This document shows positions 35,147 through 46,500 of a stretch of 64,000 nt of DNA, one piece after another. Location: contig JALHMR010000022.1 of NCBI GenBank assembly GCA_022843945.1, positions 17,733-81,732 on the forward strand, in the 5' to 3' direction. This DNA comes from Rhodospirillaceae bacterium (GTDB taxonomy: Bacteria > Pseudomonadota > Alphaproteobacteria > CACIAM-22H2). A program made the translations under genes and the position numbers. The notes under the pieces were generated by a model. It made no database searches and was not told the origin of the DNA. It saw only the letters and a program-made list of their open reading frames with translations. Each line of letters begins with the position of its first letter. The stretch's first letter is position 1.

Positions 35147-36195
35147 TGGACCTCTATTCGTTCGTTGGTCCGCTGCTGCGCTCCCTCGATGCGGAGACGG
35201 CGCATGGCCTGACGATCCAGGCCCTCAAATCAGGCCTCGTGCCGCGTGGCGATGTGCCGGCCGACCCGATCCTGCGCACGATGCTCTGGGGCCGCGATTT
35301 TCCCAATCCCATCGGCCTGGCGGCCGGCTTCGACAAGAATGCCGAGGTCCCCGACGCGATGCTCGGTCTCGGCTTCGGCTTCGTGGAGATTGGCAGCGTC
35401 ACGCCGCGCCCTCAGCCCGGCAATCCGAAGCCGCGCCTGTTTCGTCTGAAAGAGGACCAGGCGGTGATCAACCGGCTCGGCTTCAACTGCGAGGGCCTGC
35501 CGGCGGCGACGCCGCGCCTGGCGGTGCGGCCACGTCACGGCATCGTCGGCGTCAACCTCGGCAAGAACAAGGATACGGCCGCCGCCGCCGCCGACTACGA
35601 GCTGGGCGCCGCGGCGCTCGGCCGCTACGCCGACTATCTCGTCTGCAACGTCTCCTCGCCCAACACGCCGGGCCTGCGCGCGCTGCAGGGCAAGGCGCCG
35701 CTCCAGGAACTGATCGGCCGGGTCCAGCTGGTTCTTCGCACCCTGCCGGCGCCGCCGCCCCTGGTGCTGAAGATCGCGCCCGACATCACCGACGATGACA
35801 AGCGCGACATCGCCGAGGTCTCGCTGGCTGCCGGTATCGCTGGCCTCATCGTCGGCAACACCACGATCACGCGGCCGGAAAGCCTGCGCTCGGCGAACAG
35901 GCAAGAGACCGGCGGCTTGTCCGGCCGCCCGCTCTTTGCCCTGTCGACTTCGGTGCTGGCCGATATGTATCGCGCCACGGGCGGGCGCATCCCGCTGGTC
36001 GGCACCGGCGGCATCGCCTCGGGAGCGGACGCCTACGCCAAGATCCGGGCGGGGGCGTCTCTGGTACAGCTCTACTCGGCGCTGGTTTACCAGGGGCCGG
36101 GCCTGATCGGGCGCATGGCCCGCGACCTGGCGGCGCTGCTGCGACGTGACGGGTTTAGCGGTCTGGCGCAGGCCGTCGGGGCCGATCACCGTTGA
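35146..36195 (+). CDS. pyrD: Dihydroorotate dehydrogenase (quinone), class 2
   Basis: This 349-residue flavoenzyme oxidises dihydroorotate to orotate with quinone, the fourth step of pyrimidine synthesis, at the inner membrane. Typical features are an N-terminal membrane-binding helix (FVGPLLRSLDAETAHGL), NPIGLAAGFDKNAEV, GFVEIGSVTPRPQPGNP, the catalytic Ser in NVSSPNTPGLR and VGTGGIASGADAY near the end. The ATG at 35146 overlaps the DUF952 stop. The upstream open part of the frame lies over the DUF952 gene and has no domain. Confidence 0.95.
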   Translation: MDLYSFVGPLLRSLDAETAHGLTIQALKSGLVPRGDVPADPILRTMLWGRDFPNPIGLAAGFDKNAEVPDAMLGLGFGFVEIGSVTPRPQPGNPKPRLFRLKEDQAVINRLGFNCEGLPAATPRLAVRPRHGIVGVNLGKNKDTAAAAADYELGAAALGRYADYLVCNVSSPNTPGLRALQGKAPLQELIGRVQLVLRTLPAPPPLVLKIAPDITDDDKRDIAEVSLAAGIAGLIVGNTTITRPESLRSANRQETGGLSGRPLFALSTSVLADMYRATGGRIPLVGTGGIASGADAYAKIRAGASLVQLYSALVYQGPGLIGRMARDLAALLRRDGFSGLAQAVGADHR

Positions 36196-36302
36196 CCCGC
36201 CGCGCGGCCTTGCGTCAATCTGACCGGACTTAAGTGCCTGTCGAGTCGCTACAAATGCCCGGAGACGTCCGGGCATGACCAAGAAGAGCAGCGAAGCGCC
36301 GC

Positions 36303-37547
36303 ATGCCTGCCGTCAGCCATATCCTGATCGCCCTCGTCTATGCCGTCGTCGCAGGCGCGGTGGCCGTGGGCCTTCCTCTCTTGGTGCCGGCGCTCGATGC
36401 GCGCAGCGCCGTCGAGATCGGCGCGCTCATCATCCTGGTCTCGGCGCTGGTGCACCTGGCGAGCGCGCACCTGCGGCGCGGAGATGCCGAGGCGGCCGAG
36501 ATCGATGCCGTGCGGACCGGCTATGCCGAACTCAAGCAGGAGCTCAACCGGGCGCGCGACGAGGCGCGGCGGGTCTACGACGCGATCCGCGCCGCCACCG
36601 CGGCGCGCCAGGGCCAGGCGGAGGATATCGAGACGGTGATGACCGAGGTCCGCGTCCTGCAGGATCTCGTCGACCAGCTCTCCTCGGGCAAGAAGATCAA
36701 GCAGAAGCCGGCCTACATCGTGGACGGCACCGATAAGGCCGCGCCGGCGGCGGCGAGCGAGCCACCGCGCATCCTCTCCGGCCTGTCCGACGAGGCGGTG
36801 CTCGAAATGGTGCAGGACGCGCTGCGCAGCAATCGCGTCGACCTGTTCGTGCAGCCAATCGTCAGCCTGCCGCAGCGCAAGCGCCGGCATTACGAATGCT
36901 TCAGCCGGGTGCGCGCCGAGGACGGCTCGATCCTCATGCCGGAGAGCTATATCGGCGTCGCCGAACGCGAAGGCCTGATCGCCGCCATCGACAACATGCT
37001 GCTCTTCCGCGGGGTGCAGCTGGTGCGCCGGGTGCAGAAGGCGAATTCCGACGTCGGCATCTTCGTCAACATCTCCGAGCACACCTTCGCCGATGTGCGC
37101 TTCCTGCGCGAGTTCGCCACCTTCATGGCCGCCAACCGCGATCTCGCTCCGCATCTTGTTTTCGAGTTCAGCCAGGCGAGCGTGGCCCGTCATCGCGATG
37201 CCGGGTTCAAGGAGCTCGGCAAGCTCGGCAAGCTCGGCTTCCGCCTGTCGATGGACCAGGTGACCAGCATCGATTTCGACGTCGCCGACCTGGCGGAGCT
37301 GCATATCCGCTTCCTCAAGATCGAGGCCTCGAAGCTGATCGAGCAGACGCGCGCCACCACCCAGCGTCTCGACATGCGCGCCTTCAAGCAGGCCCTCGAC
37401 AGCTTCGCCATCGACCTGATCGTCGAGAAGATCGAGACGGAGCCGATGCTGGTGGAGATCCTCGACATGCCGGTCGACTTCGGCCAGGGCTATCTCTTCG
37501 GCGAGCCGCGCCTGTCCAAGGACGCCCGCGAAGGCGCGGCACCGTAA
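36303..37547 (+). CDS. EAL domain protein, degenerate (TipF-like)
   Basis: This 414-residue protein has two N-terminal membrane helices (HILIALVYAVVAGAVAVGL and SAVEIGALIILVSALVHL), a coiled-coil of about 60 residues and a C-terminal EAL domain. The domain keeps the first Glu (E198 in YECFSR), an NIS motif, a KIE and QGYLFG, but the metal-binding DDFG is DQVT and the EALxR signature is ECFSR. It may therefore bind c-di-GMP without hydrolysing it. The layout (two helices, coiled coil, degenerate EAL) recalls Caulobacter TipF, a flagellar assembly regulator. That identity is inference. No flagellar genes are in the window. Confidence 0.8.
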   Translation: MPAVSHILIALVYAVVAGAVAVGLPLLVPALDARSAVEIGALIILVSALVHLASAHLRRGDAEAAEIDAVRTGYAELKQELNRARDEARRVYDAIRAATAARQGQAEDIETVMTEVRVLQDLVDQLSSGKKIKQKPAYIVDGTDKAAPAAASEPPRILSGLSDEAVLEMVQDALRSNRVDLFVQPIVSLPQRKRRHYECFSRVRAEDGSILMPESYIGVAEREGLIAAIDNMLLFRGVQLVRRVQKANSDVGIFVNISEHTFADVRFLREFATFMAANRDLAPHLVFEFSQASVARHRDAGFKELGKLGKLGFRLSMDQVTSIDFDVADLAELHIRFLKIEASKLIEQTRATTQRLDMRAFKQALDSFAIDLIVEKIETEPMLVEILDMPVDFGQGYLFGEPRLSKDAREGAAP

Positions 37548-37558
37548 TAGCATTGGGC

Positions 37559-37655
37559 GAGCATCCCCCCTCCCTAACCCTCCCCCACAAGGGGGGAGGG
37601 GACAGGAAGAAGGAGAGCGCACGTCTCTCTTGGGGGAGGGTTGGGGTGGGGGTGC
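37559..37655. repeat. Nested palindromic intergenic element (copy 2)
   Basis: The region between the EAL gene and the HAD gene contains a long imperfect inverted repeat. The left arm reads AGCATCCCCCCTCCC and the right arm GGGTTGGGGTGGGGGTGCT. An inner hairpin (CCTCCCCCACAAGGGGGGAGG-like) lies inside the left arm. The composition and spacing match the element at 7365-7440, which makes it a dispersed family. It may form an RNA hairpin at the end of the EAL transcript. Confidence 0.7.
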
Positions 37656-37686
37656 TCCGAAGACAACTTAGTGGTCTGGTTTTCCA

Positions 37687-38568
37687 ATGCCTAGTCTGAA
37701 CCCCCCCGTCATCGCCGGCTTGTCACAGATCATCGATCGCTACGACGGGTTCATCCTCGATCTCTGGGGCTGCATCCACAACGGTGTCGAGCCGTTTCCC
37801 GGCGTGCTCGAGGCGCTCCGGCGGGCCCGCGCCGCCGGCAAAAAGCTGCTGGTGCTGTCGAACGCGCCGCGCCGGGCCACCTCCGTGGCCACCAGCATGG
37901 CGAAGCTCGGCGTCGACCCGGCCCTGGTCGATGACATCCTGTCCTCGGGCGAGGCCACCTGGCAGGCGCTGGTCGATCGCACGGATCCCTGGCATGCGGC
38001 GCTGGGCCGGCGCGCGCTGCATATCGGGCCCGATCGTGATATCGGCCTGTTCGAGGGCAGCGGCGTCGAGCGCCTGACCGACCCGGCCGCGGCCGACTTC
38101 GTCGTGGCCACGGGGCCGACTGATGATTCGCTTGATCTGGCGGCGCATGAGAGCCTGCTGCAGGCCTGCCGCAAGCGCGGCCTCAAGATGCTCTGCGCCA
38201 ATCCCGATCTCGATGTGATCCGCGGCACGACGCGGCTGATCTGCTCCGGCGCCCTGGCGGCGCGCTATATCGAGCTGGGCGGCGAGGCCCGCGAGCATGG
38301 CAAGCCGCACGCGGCGATCTACGACCGGGCGATGGCGATGATCGGCATCGCGGACCGCCGCCGCGTGGCGGCGGTAGGCGATTCATTCCGCACGGATGTG
38401 GCGGGCGCGCGCGGGGCCGGGATCGACGTGGTGTTCATCCCCGGCGGCATCCACGCCGAGGGCATGGGCTTCCGCCACGGCGACGTGCCCAGCGCCGCGG
38501 CGATCGCCACGCTCGCGGCCGAGTACAAGGTCAGCCCGACCTGGGTGCTGCCTGATTTGAGGTGGTGA
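37687..38568 (+). CDS. TIGR01459 family HAD-type hydrolase
   Basis: This 293-residue protein matches the HAD class IIA group: motif I YDGFILDLWGCIHNGVEPFPG, motif II LLVLSNAPRR, a C2-type cap and motif III/IV GIADRRRVAAVGDSFRTDVAGARGAGID. Motif I carries Asp in DLWG, in place of the second Asp (DxDx), a pattern normal in this subfamily. Such proteins are probable phosphatases of sugar or nucleotide phosphates; no substrate can be given. Confidence 0.88.
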   Translation: MPSLNPPVIAGLSQIIDRYDGFILDLWGCIHNGVEPFPGVLEALRRARAAGKKLLVLSNAPRRATSVATSMAKLGVDPALVDDILSSGEATWQALVDRTDPWHAALGRRALHIGPDRDIGLFEGSGVERLTDPAAADFVVATGPTDDSLDLAAHESLLQACRKRGLKMLCANPDLDVIRGTTRLICSGALAARYIELGGEAREHGKPHAAIYDRAMAMIGIADRRRVAAVGDSFRTDVAGARGAGIDVVFIPGGIHAEGMGFRHGDVPSAAAIATLAAEYKVSPTWVLPDLRW

Positions 38569-38587
38569 AGGTCCGCCAATTCCTTGC

Positions 38588-38665
38588 TGTCATCGCCGGG
38601 CTTGTCCCGGCGATCCATGGTGCCTGCGTCGCGATGGATGCCCGGGTCGGAGCCCGGGTATGACA
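38588..38665. repeat. Three-arm cruciform intergenic repeat
   Basis: The outer arms TGTCAT and ATGACA enclose a first hairpin CGCCGGG/CCCGGCG (5-base loop), an inner stem ATCCAT/ATGGAT with a loop of about 15 bases, and a second hairpin CCCGGG/CCCGGG with a 6-base loop. The whole folds into a cloverleaf-like cruciform. The sequence type is common between genes of many alphaproteobacteria. An element with the same three-arm design but other arm sequences lies at 39041-39115, so the two bracket the gene at 38674-39018. Confidence 0.75.
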
Positions 38666-38673
38666 AAAGAAAA

Positions 38674-39018
38674 TCAGTGATCGCTGCCGTGCAGGATCTC
38701 GCTGCGCAGGCCGGTCTCGTAGCCCATGCCGTCGGCGGTGACGATGCAGCTCATCGGGAACATCGACCTGATCAGTCCCTTGCGCTCCAGCACCACCCAG
38801 GCCGCTTGGTTGGCCAGGCCGGTGGCATCGCGCGACACCACGATCCAGGGGCCCAGGTGGAAGTGATCGCCGTGCGGCGCCGGCAGGTTCGACACCATGT
38901 AGGAGCCCGGCTCGTCGGCCGGCGTGCCGTGGCCGGGCAGGGTGGCAAGCGCCTGCAGCAGGGTCAGGGTGCGCAGCTGCAGCGGGTTGAGGTTGAGCGG
39001 GTTCTGCTTCTTGGCCAT
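38674..39018 (-). CDS. Hypothetical protein
   Basis: I do not recognise a family in this 114-residue protein. It starts AKKQNPLNLNPLQLRTLTLL, has a middle GSYMVSNLPAPHGDHFHLGP with a His cluster, then NQAAWVVLERKGLIRSMFP and ends SEILHGSDH. The repeated His residues suggest metal binding, which is unproven. It is soluble and starts at ATG 39018; the open frame further upstream runs into a repeat element. It is bracketed by two cruciform repeats and precedes no operon. Confidence 0.6.
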   Translation of the reverse strand: MAKKQNPLNLNPLQLRTLTLLQALATLPGHGTPADEPGSYMVSNLPAPHGDHFHLGPWIVVSRDATGLANQAAWVVLERKGLIRSMFPMSCIVTADGMGYETGLRSEILHGSDH

Positions 39019-39040
39019 GGGTGATTCCTGGTTTCGTTTT

Positions 39041-39115
39041 GTCATGCCCGTGAAAACGGGCATCCAGGGTGAGCGCGTGCTGGTTGCCCTGGATTCCCGC
39101 TTTCGCGGGAATGAC
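39041..39115. repeat. Three-arm cruciform intergenic repeat (second type)
   Basis: The outer arms GTCAT and ATGAC enclose the hairpin CCCGT-GAAA-ACGGG, an 8-bp stem ATCCAGGG/CCCTGGAT with a loop of about 18 bases, and the hairpin TCCCGC-TTTC-GCGGGA. This is the same architecture as the element at 38588-38665 with different arm sequences. It lies between the hypothetical gene and the permease gene. Confidence 0.78.
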
Positions 39116-39123
39116 GTTTCCTT

Positions 39124-41091
39124 CTATCCGAGCTTCATCGGCAGGATAACCATCTGGTAACCCCGGATGTGAAGCCGGCGCTGGAGGGTGAAGGCGGTCT
39201 GGTTGTGGAGCAGGCGCTTCCACCAGCTGTCGGGCACGAAGACCAGCTGGCTGGCGAAGAACACCGTGTTGGGAAAGTCGGCCACCACTTTCTCGCACAG
39301 GTCGGTGAGCTGGGCGAAGACGTCCGTGCCGAAGCTCTTGTACGATTTCGCGGCGATGCCGCGGCTGTTCACGTAGTTGACGTAGTAGGCCAGCGTCTTG
39401 TCGACCTGGCCTTCGAGCTGTTCGAGGGCCCGGTCGCCGCCGAACGCGTGCGTATCGACTTCGCCGGCGCTGATGAAGACCATGTTCTTGAACTGGCCGG
39501 GAAACAGGCGCTGCACCCAGAGCAGCGAATGCATGCCCGTACCCCGGCTGCGCGTCACCAGGAAGGCGGCGGTCGGCGCTTCGCGATCGGGAGCCGGCGG
39601 GTTGGCGACGGGCTCGGACTCCTTGACCACCAGCAGCTTGTCGACCGCATCGGTCTGGGCATGCGTCTCGCGGTAGTGCCGGCGGATCTGCAGGCAGACG
39701 AGGATGAGCAGCCCGGTGATGAAGATGGTGAGGAAGCCGCCTTCGAGGAACTTCTCGTAGACGATGACCGCGAGGATGGCGATGCAGACCAGGAAGCCGG
39801 TCGCCGACAGCATCAGCTTGCGCATCCACGGCCCGCTGCGGTGGCGCACCCAATAGACCGACAGGCCAAGGAGCGACAGCGAGAAGGTGATGAACACGTT
39901 GATGCTGTAAAGGATGACCAGGATGCGGATCTCGCCGCCGGTCAGCCAGAGAATGGCAAGGGCGGCGCCGCCCATCAGCAGGATGCCGTACTTGGTCACC
40001 AGCCGGGTCGACAGGTAGGTGAACTGGTGCGGCATCCATTCGTCGACCGCCATGTTGGCCAGCACCGCCGGTCCGCCGAGGAATCCCGTGTTGGCGGCGA
40101 CGATCAGCAGACCGGCCTCGAAGGCGAGGACGATGGTCAGCAGCACCGTTCCCGCCTGCCAGCCGAAGATCGTCCAGTCCTTCATGATCGAGCCGAAGGC
40201 CACGGCGTTCAGCGTCTGGCCCGGCACTTCGCGCACGTCCCACAGCAGATAGAGCAGGATGATGCCGGCGGCGGTGAAGGCGAGCGAGAGGGCCATGTAC
40301 ATCATCGTCACCTTGCCGGTATGCACGCGCGGCTCGGCCAGACGATCGATGTTGTTGGAGACGGCCTCGATGCCGGTATAGGTGCCGCCGCCCAGAGAAT
40401 AGGCAAGCAGGATCACCGAGACGACCGCCCACCAGCCGAGCGCGTCGGCCATCGCGGTCGCGTCCTGCACGGCGTTGGGCACGAGCTCCGGCAGGCGCCC
40501 GGCATGGGCGAAGATGCCGTAGAGGATGAGGAAGATGTGGATGATCAGGAAGCCGAGGAAGATCGGCATCAGGATCGCGATGCTTTCCTTCATGTCGCGA
40601 AGGTTCATCACGATGAGGAGGCCGATCAGCGCCAGCCCGACCGGGACCTTGTAGGGCTGCCAGTCGACGGGCAGCAGGCTGAACATGGCGTCGACGCCGC
40701 TCGCCACCGAGATGGCGATGGTCAGCACGTAGTCGATGACCAGCGCGGAACCGGAGACCAGGCCGGCATAGGGGCCGAGCAACTGCGTGGCGACCTTGTA
40801 GCCGCCGCCCCCCGAGGGAAAGAGCTCGATGACCTGGTTGTAGCTGAGCGCGATGATGAACACGGTCGCCGCCGTGATCAGCGCCAGGAAGATCGCTAGG
40901 CTGTAGTGCTCGCCCAGCGCCAGGAAGCCGAGCTCGGGGCCATAGTTGGCTGACGACAGACCATCGGCGCCCAGCCCGACCCAGGCGAAGAACGCCACGA
41001 GCAGGATGTGGCGTCTCGTCTCGGGCGAAAGAGGATTGCGCGGCGGCCCGAGGATGAGGTGGCGCCACGTCGAGAAGCGAAGGTATTTCAC
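39124..41091 (-). CDS. APC family amino acid permease
   Basis: This protein of about 655 residues has the 12-helix core of the APC superfamily (VGLGADGLSSANYGPELGFL, ALSYNQVIELFPSGGGGYKVATQLLG) followed by a long C-terminal cytosolic part of about 200 residues. The tail (FKNMVFISAGEVDTHAFGG, KSFGTDVFAQLTDLCEKV) looks like a regulatory, USP-like alpha/beta fold. The start is uncertain: GTG 41091 gives a family-like MKYLRFSTWRHLILG, while a TTG at 41205 is also in frame and adds a poorly conserved stretch. The substrate is probably an amino acid or related organic cation; it cannot be told. Confidence 0.85.
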   Translation of the reverse strand: MKYLRFSTWRHLILGPPRNPLSPETRRHILLVAFFAWVGLGADGLSSANYGPELGFLALGEHYSLAIFLALITAATVFIIALSYNQVIELFPSGGGGYKVATQLLGPYAGLVSGSALVIDYVLTIAISVASGVDAMFSLLPVDWQPYKVPVGLALIGLLIVMNLRDMKESIAILMPIFLGFLIIHIFLILYGIFAHAGRLPELVPNAVQDATAMADALGWWAVVSVILLAYSLGGGTYTGIEAVSNNIDRLAEPRVHTGKVTMMYMALSLAFTAAGIILLYLLWDVREVPGQTLNAVAFGSIMKDWTIFGWQAGTVLLTIVLAFEAGLLIVAANTGFLGGPAVLANMAVDEWMPHQFTYLSTRLVTKYGILLMGGAALAILWLTGGEIRILVILYSINVFITFSLSLLGLSVYWVRHRSGPWMRKLMLSATGFLVCIAILAVIVYEKFLEGGFLTIFITGLLILVCLQIRRHYRETHAQTDAVDKLLVVKESEPVANPPAPDREAPTAAFLVTRSRGTGMHSLLWVQRLFPGQFKNMVFISAGEVDTHAFGGDRALEQLEGQVDKTLAYYVNYVNSRGIAAKSYKSFGTDVFAQLTDLCEKVVADFPNTVFFASQLVFVPDSWWKRLLHNQTAFTLQRRLHIRGYQMVILPMKLG

Positions 41092-41406
41092 GAGCGGCGG
41101 GGCGATGCGTGATGGCCAGCGGATGCCGGCCCCGAAAAGAGGGGCGGTCGAAAGCGGCGGAGGATGGCACCGGGCGTCCGGCCCCGCAAGGCCTGCTCCC
41201 GCCAAAGGCGGGGTTCCCGACGGCCCGTCGAGTCGTGCGAAAGACCCTCCGAAAGAGGCCCCGACTCGGCCCGATCTGGTCTTGGGAAGTCCGGATCAAG
41301 GCATTGATATAACAAGTGATTTCGACTAGTACGCGCTTTGCGCCCGCTGTGGATATCTTGGACATGCGGCACGGCGGCGCGCCTGCGTTAGATTGAGGAG
41401 ATCAGC
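41092..41406. other. Spacer between APC permease and methylmalonyl-CoA mutase
   Basis: If the permease starts at 41091, about 315 bases separate it from the divergent mutase gene. The part 41092-41205 continues the permease frame (TTG start possible) with low-complexity Pro/Gly/Ala coding. Beyond it a TATAAC at 41308-41313 could be a -10 box for the mutase gene; no good -35 box is seen. I see no other gene. Confidence 0.4.
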
Positions 41407-43557
<2,151 letters not shown>

Positions 43558-43581
43558 CGCCGGTTCGATTAGGGGTGGGTA

Positions 43582-46500
43582 ATGGAACAGGGATCCGGTC
43601 CTCGTAACGTCCTGCGCGTCGTCCAGCCCGAGGCCGATTCCCAGATCGTCACCACCAGCGGCGAAGAGGCCGCGCCGCGCCCCCGGGCGCCGGCGAGCTA
43701 CATCGCCGGGCTCGTCGTCTCCGCCCTCTGGCTGGCGCTCGCCGGCTGGTACATCCAGACCCATGTCGGCTGGTCGAGCCTCGACGCGCTGCTGCCGCAC
43801 GAGCTGGGCGCGGCGCTGTCCGGAATCGCCACGCCGCTGCTCGTGCTCTGGCTGGTGATCGCCTTCGTCGATCGCGGCCGCGAGTTCAAGGTCACGGCGC
43901 GCGCCCTGCATCGCGAACTGCAGACCCTCAGCTACCCGGCCGAGGAGACCGACACGCGCGTGCGCACGGTCGCCGAATCCCTGCGCGAGCAGGCCCGCAA
44001 CCTGAGCGAGGCGTCCGAGATCGCCGCCCGGCGCCTGACCGAGGGTCGCGACGCGCTGCATACGCAGACCACCGAGCTCGCCACGGTGTCCGACCAGTCG
44101 ACCATGCGCGCCATGCAGGTCATGGCGACCTTGCGCCGCCACGCCGACGGGCTGGAGCGCATCTCGGCCCTGCTGGCGACGCGCGTACAGACCGTCGAAT
44201 CAGCGGTCGGCCAGCAGGCCGAGGCGCTGACCAATGCCTCGGAGCGCGCCGTCTCGCAGTCGCGGGCCATCAACGCCGCCCTGCGCCAGCAGATCGAGGA
44301 CCTCTCGGCGGTCACCGAGCGCACCGCGGCCAGCGCCGATGCGATCCGGGGTGCCTTGCGCGACCAGTCCCACGATCTCGCCCAGACCACCGAACGCGCC
44401 GTGGCCCGCGCCGAGGAGATGCGCTCGGCGCTGGGCCAGCAGACCGCCGACCTGATCCAGGCGACCGACCAGGCCATGGCCCGGGCGCGCGATCTGGGCC
44501 AGGAATTTGGCCATTTCGCCGAGACTATGGGCCGCGCCGCCGAAAGCGCCGGCGAGCGCTCGGGCGATGCCAGCGACCGCCTGGAGAAGGCGGCGCAGAC
44601 CCTGTCGCAGTTCGCGGCCGAGCTGGTCACGCGCAGCGAGGCCGCGGAGACCGTGCTGCGCCGGCATATCGGCGAGCTGGTGCTGGCGGCGAGCCAAGCC
44701 TACGAGCGCGTGCAGAGCATGGGCGATTCGCTGCGCGGCCGCACCGAGGAGCTGGGAGTCGCGGGCGTGCGGGCCGGCGAGCTGGCCGCCCTGCTGGGCG
44801 GCGAGACGCAGAACCTGGCCACGGCGCTCGAGCGGGTGGGGGCCCGCGCCGAGGCGACGACCGAGACCGTGCGCCGGCAGGGCCAGGAGCTCGGCGGGCT
44901 GGCCGACCAGGCGACGGCGCGCGTGCGGGCGGCCGCGGAATCCTTCCGGCGCCACGCCCAGGACATGCAGAGCCAGGCCGGCGACGGCCTGGCCAAGCTG
45001 GGCGATCTGCGCGCCTCCTTCGAGGAATCGGCGCGGACCATCACCGCAACCACCGAGACGGCCAACACCAAGGCGCAGGAGGTCGGTGACGCCTTCCGGC
45101 GCGATGCCGAGACACTGGCGGCGGCGGCGGATGACGCGCGGGCCCGGGCGCTGAGTGCGGGCGAGCAACTGCGCCGCGAGGCGACCGAAGTCAGCAGCGC
45201 GACCGCCGCGATGGTGGCGGGCGCCGAAACGGCGCAGGCAGCCCTGCAGCGCGAGGCGGCGACGGTTGCCGCCGCGGCCACACAGGCTGGCGACAAGGTC
45301 GATGCGCTGGGCGCGACGCTCCGCGACCGGACGGGCGACATCGAAGCCGCTTCGGCGCGCCTCGACGAGGCGCATACGTTGCTGGGACGCGAGGCGCGCC
45401 GCCTGACCGATACGCTCGACGAAGCGACCGAGCGCGTCGACACGGCACACGCCCTGTTCCGCACGCGCACCGACGAGATGGGCGCCGAATCCGACGAGGC
45501 CCTGGTGCGCACGCGCGCCGCCACCGACGGGTTGAAGGCGCAGGCGGAAGCCATCGCCGAGGCGGCCAATCGCGGGCTGTCGCGCGCCGATGCCTTGACT
45601 GCGTCCATCGACCAGCGCAGCCGTGACGTGGAAATCCTGGCGGATCGTGCGGTCCAGCGCCTCGATGGGGTCGCCGATACGGTGCGCGAGCGCGTCGACG
45701 ATCTCGGGCGCGTGGCCGCCAAGGCCAGCGATGCCGGCGAAGCGTTGCGTGTCGAGGCCGAGGCGCTGGCGCGGGCGACCGCCACGTTGGGAAGCGAAAC
45801 GGCGACGACGCAGGCGAGCCTGCGCGTCGATACGGAGAGCCTGGCCGCGGCGGCGGCCCGGGCGACGGCCGATCTCGGCGCCCTCGGGGCGACCTTGCGC
45901 GGGCGCACCGCGGATATCGACCAGGCCTCCGCCAAGCTCGGCGAGCACAACCAGCGTCTCGACGCCGACGCCCAGCATCTGGCCGGCGCGCTGGATCACG
46001 CCGCGGCGCGCGTCGTGGCGACCGGCGAAACGCTGCGCCGCCAGGCCGAGGACCTCGTGCTCAGCGCCGACCAGGGGCTGGCGCGCGTGCGCACGGCGGG
46101 CGATGGTTTCCGTATCCAGACTCAGGAGCTGGTGCATGCGGCCGACCGCGGCCTTGCCCGTGCCGGCGATCTGGGCGAGGCCTTCGCCCAGCGCAGCCTC
46201 GACATCGATGCTGCCGCCGACCGGGCCAGCGAGCGCATCAACCGGCTGGGCGACGCCATCCGTGACCGCACGCGCGATATCGGCGAGACCGGCGGCCAGG
46301 CGGCGAACGTCCTGGCCGGGGCGAGCGACGCCCTCAAGCGCCAGGCCGAGGAACTCTCCATCACCGCGACCGGCGCCGCCGGCCGTATCGGCGACATGCA
46401 GGCCGTGCTCGACCAGCGCGCCGCCGAGCTGGGGCAGATCGCCACCCAGGCCGCCGTCCGGCTGCGCGAAAGCGGCGACGGGCTGCAGCAGCGCAGCCAG

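Noticed and set aside
38531..41365. Minus-strand frame of 944 codons across the permease region
   Set aside because: It lies in another frame over the APC permease and the small gene; its product is Arg/Pro-rich and unlike any domain.
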